Assembly (NCBI RefSeq): GCF_032926325.1
Contig: NZ_CP136709.1
Location: 1,401,501-1,465,500, forward strand
Source of the DNA: Aestuariibaculum lutulentum
GTDB taxonomy: Bacteria; Bacteroidota; Bacteroidia; Flavobacteriales; Flavobacteriaceae
Reading direction: 5' to 3'
DNA: 64,000 nucleotides
Numbering within the stretch: position 1 is the first letter of the stretch; every line of letters begins with the position of its first letter. A model generated the notes under the pieces. That model was not told the origin of the DNA and did not search any database. It saw only the letters and a program-made list of their open reading frames with translations. The position numbers and the translations under genes were made by a program. Shown piece after piece: positions 54,139-62,681 of this stretch.

Positions 54139-55935
54139 TTAGTCGTTAAGCTTTAATACCGCCATAAATGCTTGCTGAGGAATTTCAACGTTACCAACTT
54201 GTCTCATACGCTTTTTACCTTTTTTCTGTTTTTCAAGTAATTTACGCTTACGAGATATATCTCCACCATAACATTTTGCTGTTACGTCTTTACGTAAAGC
54301 TTTGATGGTTTCACGAGATATAATTTTGGCTCCAACAGCTGCCTGAATTGGAATATCGAACTGCTGACGAGGTATAAGTTCTCTTAATTTTTCACACATT
54401 TTTCGCCCGATAGTTTGTGCGTTTTCAGCATGAATTAAGGCTGAAAGCGCATCAACAGGTTGAGCATTTAATAAGATGTCTAAACGTACTAATTTAGATG
54501 GTTTCATACCAATTGGGTGGTAATCGAAAGATGCATAACCTTTAGATACGGTTTTTAATCGATCGTAGAAATCGAATACAATTTCAGCTAAAGGCATTTC
54601 AAATGATAATTCTACTCGTTCAGGAGTTAAATAGGTTTGATTGGTTACAATACCACGCTTTTCGATACACAACGACATAACGTTACCAATAAAGTCTGAT
54701 TTGGTAATGATGGTCGCTTTAATATAGGGTTCTTCAACGCGATTTAAAGTTGAAGGATCTGGTAAATCTGACGGGTTGTTTACAATAATGGTTTGGTCAG
54801 GATTTTTGTTAGTAAACGCATGGTACGATACGTTAGGCACGGTTGTAATTACCGTCATATCGAATTCACGTTCTAAACGCTCCTGAATAATTTCCATGTG
54901 AAGCATTCCTAAGAATCCACAACGGAAACCAAACCCTAATGCTGCCGAGCTTTCCGGTTGGAAAACTAACGAAGCATCATTTAACTGTAGTTTTTCCATT
55001 GAGGCACGTAATTCTTCGTAATCTTCAGTATCTACAGGGTAAATTCCGGCGAATACCATTGGTTTTACATCTTCGAAACCTTCTACAATATTTTGTGTTG
55101 GTCTTTCAAAATCAGTAATGGTATCACCAACTTTTACTTCTTTTGCGGTTTTAATACCTGTAATAAGATAGCCAACATCTCCGGTTTTAATATCTTTTTT
55201 AGCAACTTGAGTTAGTTTTAACGTTCCAACTTCATCGGCATAATAGTCTTTACCGGTTGCAACGAATTGAATGTGCTGGCCTTTTTTAATTTCACCATTA
55301 AATACTCTAAAATAAGTTTCAATACCTCTAAAGGTGTTGTAAACAGAGTCGAAAATTAAGGCTTGAAGCGGCGCATTCGGATCTCCTTTTGGTGCTGGAA
55401 TACGCTCGATAATAGCTTTTAAAATGTTGTCGACACCAAAACCTGTTTTTCCACTGGCGTGAACAACATCTTCAGGATCGCAACCTAATAAATCTACAAT
55501 ATCGTCGGTTACTTCTTCTGGGTTGGCACTTGGTAAATCGACTTTATTTAGAACTGGAATAATCTCCAGGTCGTTTTCTAAAGCCAAATACAGGTTAGAT
55601 ATGGTTTGGGCCTGAATACTTTGGGCTGCATCAACAATAAGAAGTGCACCTTCACAAGCTGCAATAGATCGAGATACCTCGTATGAGAAATCGACGTGGC
55701 CAGGAGTGTCAATAAGGTTTAAAGTGTATTTTTCACCTTCGTAAACGTAGTCCATTTGAATGGCGTGCGATTTAATAGTAATTCCACGCTCGCGCTCTAA
55801 ATCCATATTATCTAATAACTGGTTTTGTTTTTCTCTTTCAGTTACCGAACCAGTAAAATCTAATAAACGATCTGCAAGTGTACTTTTCCCGTGATCTATA
55901 TGTGCAATAATGCAAAAGTTTCTAATATTCTTCAT
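54139..55935 (-). CDS. lepA: Elongation factor 4 (LepA), back-translocating GTPase
   Basis: 598 residues. G1 AHIDHGKST, G3 DTPGHVDF and G4 NKVD are intact, and the start LNLIDTPGH.. order and the C-terminal LepA-specific domain (GGDISRKRKLLEKQKKGKKR) mark it as EF4 rather than EF-G or TypA. It acts on ribosomes, probably at stalled or stressed complexes. A -7 element lies at 55965-55972. No lepB follows; the next gene in transcription direction is glgA after 148 bases. Confidence 0.97.
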   Translation of the reverse strand: MKNIRNFCIIAHIDHGKSTLADRLLDFTGSVTEREKQNQLLDNMDLERERGITIKSHAIQMDYVYEGEKYTLNLIDTPGHVDFSYEVSRSIAACEGALLIVDAAQSIQAQTISNLYLALENDLEIIPVLNKVDLPSANPEEVTDDIVDLLGCDPEDVVHASGKTGFGVDNILKAIIERIPAPKGDPNAPLQALIFDSVYNTFRGIETYFRVFNGEIKKGQHIQFVATGKDYYADEVGTLKLTQVAKKDIKTGDVGYLITGIKTAKEVKVGDTITDFERPTQNIVEGFEDVKPMVFAGIYPVDTEDYEELRASMEKLQLNDASLVFQPESSAALGFGFRCGFLGMLHMEIIQERLEREFDMTVITTVPNVSYHAFTNKNPDQTIIVNNPSDLPDPSTLNRVEEPYIKATIITKSDFIGNVMSLCIEKRGIVTNQTYLTPERVELSFEMPLAEIVFDFYDRLKTVSKGYASFDYHPIGMKPSKLVRLDILLNAQPVDALSALIHAENAQTIGRKMCEKLRELIPRQQFDIPIQAAVGAKIISRETIKALRKDVTAKCYGGDISRKRKLLEKQKKGKKRMRQVGNVEIPQQAFMAVLKLND

Positions 55936-55964
55936 AAATCAAATCTAAACCTAGATATAATTTG

Positions 55965-55972
55965 CAAATATA
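55965..55972 (-). promoter_or_regulatory. -7 promoter element of lepA
   Basis: TATATTTG on the minus strand, 29 bases upstream of the ATG at 55935. No TTG at 17-23 bases upstream. Confidence 0.4.
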
Positions 55973-56146
55973 GATGTTTTCAAGTTGTATATCTCTAAAA
56001 ATATTGTCACGAGTTACGTTTCAGGCTTATAAATGTTTTTTCAGATAGGAAAAGTGATAAGTTATGGTTACCGATTACCTAAAAATTAAACTTTTACTTA
56101 CATTTAGTGTCTAAGAAATTGCAACTAACCTATTTACAAACTAAAC

Positions 56147-58606
56147 ATGTTAAACCAACAAAACAAGAACTTAAAATGTTTTTTGCTTAGTCTATTTGTT
56201 TTAATCACAGGACTTCTTCAAGCGCAGGATAAAACAACAGTTCCTAACATAGAAAAGGTTTATGTGCATACGGACAGATCCTGTTATACCGTTGGTGAAT
56301 CGTTATGGTATAAGGCCTATTCTGTTTTGGCTTATAATCACATGCTTTTAGACCAAAGTAAGATTTTGTATGTAGAGTTGATTTCTCCCAATTCAAAAAT
56401 TATTGCACGACATAAAACACGATTGGAACAAGGAGTAGGTCATGGGGATTTTAAATTAACGGATTCCTTAGGCGTGAAAAAACCGGGCGTTTATCAATTG
56501 CGAGCTTATACCAACTGGGATCGAAATTTTGGTGACGATTTTGTTTTTAAAAAGGAGATAGAAATTATTGATGTTTTCAACGATGATTCTAATAAAAGCG
56601 AAACCAACAAAAAGCAAAATCAACGAAAGAAGACTAAAGAAGAGACCGAACCAGAAATAAAACAAGCTTTGCAATTTCAGTTTTTTCCTGAAGGAGGAAA
56701 TTTAGTCGATGGTGTTATAAGTACTGTAGCTTTTAAAGCGTCGGATAATTTTGGAAATCCACAAAAAGTAACGGGAAGAGTTGTCGATTCTAAAGGAGAA
56801 TTGGTAACATTATTTGCCAGTTTGCATGAGGGTATGGGTAAATTTCAAATTCAGTCGGATTTACAAAGTTCATTAAAGGCTGAAATAACTTCTGAACATG
56901 GAAAAACAATCGAAGTACCCCTACCTAAAGTTAGCGAAAGCGGGTTTCTTATAGGAGCCTCAAAAATCAAGGGGAGGGATATTATTTCTATTAAAACCAA
57001 TGCAAAAACATTTCAGGAGCATCAGGGTGAAACGGTTGCCATAGTGGCCAGAGTTAGGGGGATTTCCTATTTTGAAGGAGAGATACAACTCAACACGCAG
57101 CAGGTATCTTTCGAGTTACCGAAAGACCAGATTCCAGAGGGGATTTGCCAGATAACGATTTACGATAAAAATGCCCTTCCACAAAGTGAACGTTTGGTGT
57201 ATATAGATAAAAGAGACGAAGAAGATTTAGACATTAGCTTAACAACCAATAAGAAGGTTTACAAGCCAGAGGAAAAAGTAGAAATCCAGGTTGTTTCAAA
57301 AAACAAGTCGGGTCAACCTTTACCTGCAAGCTTTTCATTAGCGAGTATAGATGAAAGTAGTGTCAACAAAACTTCAAAATACGGAACAAATATTTGTTCT
57401 TATTTTTTAATGGAGTCTGATATTAAAGGACAGGTGCGTAATCCGGCATTTTATTTTGATAGGAATAATTCCAAACGACTGGCTTGCTTAGATCTTTTGT
57501 TGTTAACACAAGGTTGGCGCGATTTTTTATGGAAGACATTGCCTGAGAATCCTAAATTACCAAAGTATGCCATAGAAACAGGATTTTCTGTAGCTGGAAT
57601 GGTGAAACAATTACTTGGAAGTAAGCCAAAGCCAAATAATAACATTACGTTGGCTTTACTAAATGAAAAGGAAGGCATGCAGTTGTTTAGTGAGATTTCA
57701 GATTCAATGGGTCGTTTCAGTTTTAAAGATGTTGGTTATACCGGAAAAACCACAATGATGGTGAATACCAGAAATGAAAAGGGTAAAGGAAAAGGCGAGT
57801 TGTTGCTAGATAGCTTAGAATCTAAACCGATGTCTACAAATTTTAAATATGAAGCTTTTCAGCAAGACCTTGTTGATACGCTTGAATTGGAATCGATTAA
57901 AAAGCATGTTTATAACAAATACATAGCCTACGGAGTATCTCCAGAAAATATTTTAGATGAAGTTGAAATCATTGCCCAGAAGAAAGATGAAACCCCTAGT
58001 TATTACGGTAATCCGGAATATAAGTATTATGTAGATGAAGATACGCCTCCATATAGTAATATTTATCAACTGATTCAATTTTTGGTGCCGGGTGTTTTGG
58101 TAACCAACGATACCATTCGCTTTATGAGATTTAATGGTCCGGCACATATTATTCTCGACGGATTTCCAGTGTTTTCTTCAGCAGACATTAGTTATATTAT
58201 GCCTGAAAATGTAGATCGGGTAGAAGTGTTTAAAGGGCCCAGCGCTGCTATTTTTGGCCCTGACGGAGGTAATGGAGTTATTTTAATTTATACAAAAATA
58301 GGCTCGGTTAATAATCAACCTAAAAAGGAATTTCATTCCATTACTAAAACGGTTGATGGGTATTATGATGCCCGTGTGTTTTATTCTGGTAGTTATGGTG
58401 AAGATGCCGAGTTCGATTTGAATAATAATGATGTTATTAGAAATACTCTATACTGGAATCCTTACGTGCATCCTGATGATAAAGGTGTTGTAGCAGTTGA
58501 GTATGATAACAGTAAGGTAGAAACTAAAGTAAAAGTGATGCTTGAAGGACTTACTTTATCAGGTATTCCTGTTGTAAGAACTGCAGAATATTCTATTGAA
58601 AAGTAA
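56147..58606 (+). CDS. MG2-like and TonB-plug protein without a beta-barrel
   Basis: 819 residues. A signal peptide (about 1-31, ending LLQAQ) is followed by MG2/MG3-type beta-domains (about 40-140, VYVHTDRSCYTVGESLWYKAY) and further beta-domains to about 470. A TonB plug domain (about 640-725, with FLVPGVLVTNDTIRF and FNGPAHIILDGFPVFSSADI, then VFKGPSAAIFGPDGGNGVIL) lies near the C-terminus, followed by about 90 residues only. There is no room for a 22-strand barrel. Proteins with this order are recurrent in Bacteroidota and of unknown function. It is followed after 96 bases by the LytS/LytTR pair and may be a target or sensor partner. Confidence 0.8.
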   Translation: MLNQQNKNLKCFLLSLFVLITGLLQAQDKTTVPNIEKVYVHTDRSCYTVGESLWYKAYSVLAYNHMLLDQSKILYVELISPNSKIIARHKTRLEQGVGHGDFKLTDSLGVKKPGVYQLRAYTNWDRNFGDDFVFKKEIEIIDVFNDDSNKSETNKKQNQRKKTKEETEPEIKQALQFQFFPEGGNLVDGVISTVAFKASDNFGNPQKVTGRVVDSKGELVTLFASLHEGMGKFQIQSDLQSSLKAEITSEHGKTIEVPLPKVSESGFLIGASKIKGRDIISIKTNAKTFQEHQGETVAIVARVRGISYFEGEIQLNTQQVSFELPKDQIPEGICQITIYDKNALPQSERLVYIDKRDEEDLDISLTTNKKVYKPEEKVEIQVVSKNKSGQPLPASFSLASIDESSVNKTSKYGTNICSYFLMESDIKGQVRNPAFYFDRNNSKRLACLDLLLLTQGWRDFLWKTLPENPKLPKYAIETGFSVAGMVKQLLGSKPKPNNNITLALLNEKEGMQLFSEISDSMGRFSFKDVGYTGKTTMMVNTRNEKGKGKGELLLDSLESKPMSTNFKYEAFQQDLVDTLELESIKKHVYNKYIAYGVSPENILDEVEIIAQKKDETPSYYGNPEYKYYVDEDTPPYSNIYQLIQFLVPGVLVTNDTIRFMRFNGPAHIILDGFPVFSSADISYIMPENVDRVEVFKGPSAAIFGPDGGNGVILIYTKIGSVNNQPKKEFHSITKTVDGYYDARVFYSGSYGEDAEFDLNNNDVIRNTLYWNPYVHPDDKGVVAVEYDNSKVETKVKVMLEGLTLSGIPVVRTAEYSIEK

Positions 58607-58608
58607 AA

Positions 58609-58637
58609 ACCGTTCATTCCAGCTCTGTGCCGTTCGT
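58609..58637 (+). promoter_or_regulatory. Direct repeat of LytTR type upstream of the LytS/LytTR operon
   Basis: ACCGTTCAT (58609-58617) and GCCGTTCGT (58629-58637) form a direct repeat with a 20-base period; CCGTTC is shared and the second copy matches the AlgR-type consensus CCGTTCGTC. LytTR regulators bind two such direct repeats about two helical turns apart. It lies directly after the MG2/plug stop and 65 bases before the kinase ATG. Confidence 0.6.
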
Positions 58638-58702
58638 CAGAAAAAGGTTTCTTTGTATAAGGGTTTTAGGTTGTTTTGTGGTTATAATATAACACAACGA
58701 CC

Positions 58703-60736
58703 ATGAAACACATCAAACCAACATTACTTATTTTATTGCTTCTAGGGATTTTTATCTACCCGTATTTAGATAATTTGTCCAGAGCTAAGATAAATAACCC
58801 AGAATGGGATTTTTCCCAAAATAAATTTTTAAAAAAAGCAGCAGACCCAAACTGGGAATATATAAAAGACCGACTCACCACAAATGATGGAATGGGGCAG
58901 TTTATTAAGAGGTTTCAAACACCAATATTGTTTGCGCTTTATAATGCGTCTAAGGAAGATAGTTTGGCTGTCAATAATACTATAAAGGAACTAAAGGCGT
59001 TACTGCCGCATAAAACCATTGATTATTTTAGTAACTACACGGGTGTTTTTATCGATGTTATGTTTACCAGTAAAGATAAAAGCGATCCAGGAGAAAAAAT
59101 AGGGAATTTTAGGCGTATTGATTTATGGGATGCAGCCATTAGAATGCAATTTAGCTCTGATAACGTTAAGCCTTTTGAAAAACTTGCACCTCTAAAATTA
59201 ATTAAAACACAGTTAGATTCGACAGCATATATTGAAAGAACTGATTATAGTGATTATGCGAGTTGGGGTAGTTATTTCACTTGGCCAAATATTCGCTTCG
59301 CATTTAATGAAACAATAAGTTTTGAGGAGAAAACGAAGTTAATAAAATATGAAATGCTTCGAAGTTTATGCGAAATAAAGGAAAACCCACAGGCTAATAC
59401 ATCTACTGTTCCTGGTGCTGTATTTAATTTTAAGGAGTATTATCCGCAATCTTATGTATTTACATATCAAGATGAATTTTTGTTAAAAAAACTATATGCT
59501 CCAGACTTCAACCAACAGTTTGAAGAATATATGTATAGCCATTACAACTGGCGATTTGCCATGCATTATTTAAGTTCAAGCGAACTAAAAACGATATCAG
59601 CAATGATTATTGCCGTATTGGTTTTATGTTTGGTAGTCTTTTCTAAAAATTTCTTTGTTAATCCTTATTTTAAAGTAAGTTACCTTAATTCTTTAATACC
59701 TGCTTTAATTGTTTTTTCAGGAATTGTTGGATTGCAAGGTTTATACAATCATTTATCCAATCTTGATTTATTGATTTATTCAACTTGGTCTCACTTTTTT
59801 AAGTTGATGGTATTTATGGTAATAACCCCAAGTTTGGTTGTTTCATTTTTTATTTGGGGTTTGGAAAAGTTATTTCTTAAAGAAAGTATGAAATTTTATA
59901 CCATATTATTTTTAAAATCTGGTTTACTGTTTATTGCTATTGTCATTCCGTTTTCTGTTTATTATTATGTTGTATCAAAATATATTACCCACGAAGGTGT
60001 AAACGTCATGGTGATAATTAACCCTTTTTTTGCTATTGCTTTAGTAGTGGCTATAGCAAGAGGTGTTTTGTTGTATTTAAAAAGTTATTCCGATAATATT
60101 ATTAAACAAAAAGATGTAGAATTAAGTGAGCTTAAAGCTTTAAATACTCAGGCCGAGTTAAAATCGCTCCAGTCTCAAATCAATCCGCATTTTTTATACA
60201 ATGCTTTAAACTCTATTGCCGAGTTATCGCATACCGATGCCAATAAAACAGAGCGAATGGCCTTGTCGTTATCCGATTTATTTCGCTATTCTATAAACCG
60301 ACAAGGAAAACAAATGAGCACTGTAAAAGACGAGGTTGAAATGGTGCAGACCTATCTCGAAATTGAACAAATTCGGTTTGGAGATCGTTTGGAGTTTACC
60401 ATTGAAATAGATGAAAATTTAGAGAACGAAGCATTACCTATGTTTTTATTGCAACCATTGGTAGAAAATGCAGTAAAACACGGTATTTCTAAACTGGAAA
60501 CCAAAGGTTTTATAAAGTTAGTGATAACTAAAACTGAAAAGGGTTTAGCGATTGCGGTATACGATAACGGACCAGATTTTCCTGAAGGTTTAGTTAGTGG
60601 GCATGGCTTACAATCGGTATTCGATTTGTTGCGTTTAAGTTATAAATCGAACGCTAAATTAAATTGGCAAAATCAACCCGAAAAGAAAATAGAAATTGTT
60701 ATTGATTATAATTCATTAAGACCTTATGAGCGCTAA
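58703..60736 (+). CDS. LytS-type sensor histidine kinase with large extracytoplasmic domain
   Basis: 677 residues. An N-terminal segment (about 5-20) and an extracytoplasmic domain of about 270 residues, without a known name to me, precede five membrane segments (about 295-455). The His_kinase domain has QSQINPHFLYNALNSIAEL with phosphoacceptor His496, and the ATPase has LQPLVENAVKHGISK and VYDNGPDFPEG. The following response regulator gene overlaps by 11 bases, so this is a complete pair. The ligand is unknown. Confidence 0.93.
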   Translation: MKHIKPTLLILLLLGIFIYPYLDNLSRAKINNPEWDFSQNKFLKKAADPNWEYIKDRLTTNDGMGQFIKRFQTPILFALYNASKEDSLAVNNTIKELKALLPHKTIDYFSNYTGVFIDVMFTSKDKSDPGEKIGNFRRIDLWDAAIRMQFSSDNVKPFEKLAPLKLIKTQLDSTAYIERTDYSDYASWGSYFTWPNIRFAFNETISFEEKTKLIKYEMLRSLCEIKENPQANTSTVPGAVFNFKEYYPQSYVFTYQDEFLLKKLYAPDFNQQFEEYMYSHYNWRFAMHYLSSSELKTISAMIIAVLVLCLVVFSKNFFVNPYFKVSYLNSLIPALIVFSGIVGLQGLYNHLSNLDLLIYSTWSHFFKLMVFMVITPSLVVSFFIWGLEKLFLKESMKFYTILFLKSGLLFIAIVIPFSVYYYVVSKYITHEGVNVMVIINPFFAIALVVAIARGVLLYLKSYSDNIIKQKDVELSELKALNTQAELKSLQSQINPHFLYNALNSIAELSHTDANKTERMALSLSDLFRYSINRQGKQMSTVKDEVEMVQTYLEIEQIRFGDRLEFTIEIDENLENEALPMFLLQPLVENAVKHGISKLETKGFIKLVITKTEKGLAIAVYDNGPDFPEGLVSGHGLQSVFDLLRLSYKSNAKLNWQNQPEKKIEIVIDYNSLRPYER

Positions 60737-61484
60737 GTATACAACTATAATTATTGACGACGAACAATCTGCTCGCGACCGTTTAGAGCGTTTGTTGGGG
60801 GTATATCCTGAAACGTTTCAAATTATAGGTATTGCCAAAAACGGAACTGAAGCTAAAGAGCTAATTAATACACTAAACCCGGATCTTATTTTTTTAGATG
60901 TTGAAATGCCTGGTCTAAACGGTTTTGAGGTGTTACAGTCTATAGAGGTTATTCCTATAGTTATATTTTGTACAGCATACGACCAATACTCTTTGCAGGC
61001 TTTCGAGACCAATAGTCTGGATTATTTAGTAAAGCCAGTACGTAAAGAACGATTAGAAACCACTATTAAAAAGCTTAAGCTGTTCGATAGGAGTTCAAAC
61101 GAAAATATTTTAAATACAATTAGAAAGCTATCTGTTTTAAAAACCGATTCTAAAATGACTTCTATAACCATAAAAAAAGGAGATAAAATTGTTTTTATAA
61201 AACTGGAAGAAGTACTCTATTTTGAGGCTGAAGAAAAGTATGTTACGGTATATACTCCAAATGAAAAACATTTGAGTGAACAATCACTACTCAGCCTTGA
61301 ACAAAAGTTGCCAAAGGAATTTTTAAGGGTTCACAGAAGTATTATTGTTAATACAAATCACGTAAAGGAGGTTCAAAAGTATTTTAGTAACAGATTCATT
61401 ATTTCACTAAATAATAATTCTAAAACATCCATAACAACAGGACGAACGTATAATGAAATAATAAAAAAATGGATGGGTATTTAA
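60726..61484 (+). CDS. LytTR-family response regulator
   Basis: 252 residues. The receiver domain has DDE at 11-13 and phosphorylation site Asp58 (LIFLDVEMPG); TAYDQYSLQAFETNSLDYLVKPV is its beta-4/alpha-4 and Lys region. A LytTR DNA-binding domain follows (about 145-250, EEVLYFEAEEKYVTVYT and FLRVHRSIIVNTNHVKEV). The ATG overlaps the 3' end of the kinase gene. Its likely target is the CCGTTC direct repeat before the kinase gene, so the operon would be autoregulated (inference). Confidence 0.94.
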   Translation: MSAKYTTIIIDDEQSARDRLERLLGVYPETFQIIGIAKNGTEAKELINTLNPDLIFLDVEMPGLNGFEVLQSIEVIPIVIFCTAYDQYSLQAFETNSLDYLVKPVRKERLETTIKKLKLFDRSSNENILNTIRKLSVLKTDSKMTSITIKKGDKIVFIKLEEVLYFEAEEKYVTVYTPNEKHLSEQSLLSLEQKLPKEFLRVHRSIIVNTNHVKEVQKYFSNRFIISLNNNSKTSITTGRTYNEIIKKWMGI

Positions 61485-61489
61485 AAAGT

Positions 61490-61520
61490 AAAGCCTGAAT
61501 AAATAGCAGGCTTTGTTTTT
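61490..61520 (+). terminator. Terminator of the LytS/LytTR operon
   Basis: AAAGCCTG/CAGGCTTT stem with 9-base loop followed by GTTTTTG, 6 bases past the stop. Confidence 0.85.
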
Positions 61521-61536
61521 GTATGAATTAATAATT

Positions 61537-61668
61537 TTAAGTAAAAAGTTTGGTTAATAAACCCTTCTTTTTGGCCTGTGAACCATTTTTCGTTCTATAT
61601 TTTCTGAATTCAATAAGCTGTTTGTCTATTTTTTTTTCTAGACTTTCTAAAGACATCTTGTTTTTCAT
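61537..61668 (-). CDS. Possible 43-residue basic protein
   Basis: An ATG at 61668 opens 43 codons: MKNKMSLESLEKKIDKQL, then IEFRKYRTKNGSQAKKKG, ending LLTKLFT before TAA. It is strongly basic and helical with no signal peptide. It occupies a 330-base gap otherwise without a gene and is transcribed opposite to the neighbours. Coding is supported only by composition and location; no homologue is known to me. Confidence 0.4.
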   Translation of the reverse strand: MKNKMSLESLEKKIDKQLIEFRKYRTKNGSQAKKKGLLTKLFT

Positions 61669-61834
61669 AGGTGGTAAATTTGGGTTTTTGCCTTGTAAAT
61701 ATAAACATATTAATGAAATAGGAAAAATTTAACAGAATACATAAAAACATAGGAGTATTTATGTTAAATAACACTTTGAAGTCAGGCTTGGACTCGTTAT
61801 ATTTGAATTACCCTAATCTTAAAACCTACAACCT

Positions 61835-62173
61835 ATGCCTAAACCAGTCGATTTAGATGCGTTAATACATGATATTGACGTAGAGTGTGGATTTATCTTC
61901 GATTCTGATGGCGTTCTAGAGGAATCCATGTATTTAGATTTAGCCGAAAATTTTGCTGCAATGTCAAGTATGATTACCACGATGTCCAGAGAAATTGCTG
62001 AAGACTTCGACCTGGGTGAATTAGACAATATTATTCTCAATACCAAATCCGGATTGTTTGTTGTAAAGAAGATAGAGGCAGATAGGTATTTAGGGGTCGT
62101 TACATACGATGCAAGTAAACTTGCCCTTATTCATAGAAGATTACAAAGTCTATTTGCAGAAACCGAGGTCTAA
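61835..62173 (+). CDS. Roadblock/LC7-like protein, first of a pair
   Basis: 112 residues, no signal peptide. The pattern FDSDGVLEESMYLDLAENFAAMSSMITTMSREI, described from residues 22-55, then LDNIILNTKSGLFVVKKI and VTYDASKLALIHRRL, is the alpha-beta order of Roadblock/LC7 (MglB-like) domains: a strand for a past response, a helix of Met/Ser, then a strand and a final helix. Such proteins dimerise and regulate small GTPases or assemble signalling complexes. No GTPase gene is in the window. The gene lies 54 bases before a second protein of similar size. Confidence 0.7.
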   Translation: MPKPVDLDALIHDIDVECGFIFDSDGVLEESMYLDLAENFAAMSSMITTMSREIAEDFDLGELDNIILNTKSGLFVVKKIEADRYLGVVTYDASKLALIHRRLQSLFAETEV

Positions 62174-62227
62174 AAACCTCTCCCCAATAAAAACCCAAAA
62201 TAATTATAAACTTAACCATTAAAAATT

Positions 62228-62602
62228 ATGGCAGATTTTTTGAACACATTCGTAAATGATTTAAAAAGCAATTTAAGCGGATTCGTTGCTGTTGCAGTAA
62301 CCGAAGTAAAGACAGGAATGTCTTATATTTCTAATACTTTAGATCCAAGTTTCGATCCAGAATTAGCTTCAGCTTATAACTTAGAAGTTGTAAAAGCAAA
62401 GTTAAATGCTATCCGAGCTTTAAAGTTAAATGAGAAAATCGACGATATTCTAATTACACTAAACTCTCAAATTCATATTATCAATTTAGCTGAAAACGGA
62501 GAGTACTTTGTGTATTTGGCTGTAGATTCTAGCAAAGCAAACTTAGGTATGGCGCGAGCTACCTTAAGGAAATATACTGCTGATATTGCTTCTAAACTAT
62601 AG
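62228..62602 (+). CDS. Roadblock/LC7-like protein, second of a pair
   Basis: 124 residues. It has SNLSGFVAVAVTEVKTGMSY, LASAYNLEVVKAKLNAIRAL, DILITLNSQIHIINL and FVYLAVDSSKANLGMARATL. This is the same fold order as the preceding gene but with a divergent sequence. It likely forms a heterodimer or a related homodimer with the upstream partner (inference). It ends at 62602, and the dusB promoter starts within or just before the end of this gene. Confidence 0.7.
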   Translation: MADFLNTFVNDLKSNLSGFVAVAVTEVKTGMSYISNTLDPSFDPELASAYNLEVVKAKLNAIRALKLNEKIDDILITLNSQIHIINLAENGEYFVYLAVDSSKANLGMARATLRKYTADIASKL

Positions 62603-62618
62603 AAAATTAGTATCTTTG
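62586..62618 (+). promoter_or_regulatory. Promoter of dusB
   Basis: TTG (62586-62588), 22 bases, TATCTTTG (62611-62618). The predicted start near 62624 is at the foot of the hairpin at 62623-62653. Confidence 0.5.
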
Positions 62619-62622
62619 CACC

Positions 62623-62653
62623 AAATAAAGCTGTATTTAATACAGCTTTATTT
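62623..62653 (+). terminator. 13-base hairpin upstream of dusB (terminator or 5' mRNA stem)
   Basis: AAATAAAGCTGTA with TACAGCTTTATTT (13-base stem, 5-base loop) followed by GTTTTTAG. It is 20 bases past the stop of the second Roadblock gene and could end that transcript, but the -7 element of dusB lies before it, so a dusB mRNA would start with this stem. Confidence 0.6.
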
Positions 62654-62681
62654 GTTTTTAGGATATTAATTTTTGAAGCAT

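Noticed and set aside
61761..61856. 31-codon frame preceded by AGGAG upstream of the first Roadblock gene
   Set aside because: It overlaps the Roadblock start in another frame, is very short, and Bacteroidota rarely use strong Shine-Dalgarno sites; kept only as a note.
62673..62681. TTG start for dusB
   Set aside because: The ATG at 62682 begins a family-typical N-terminus.
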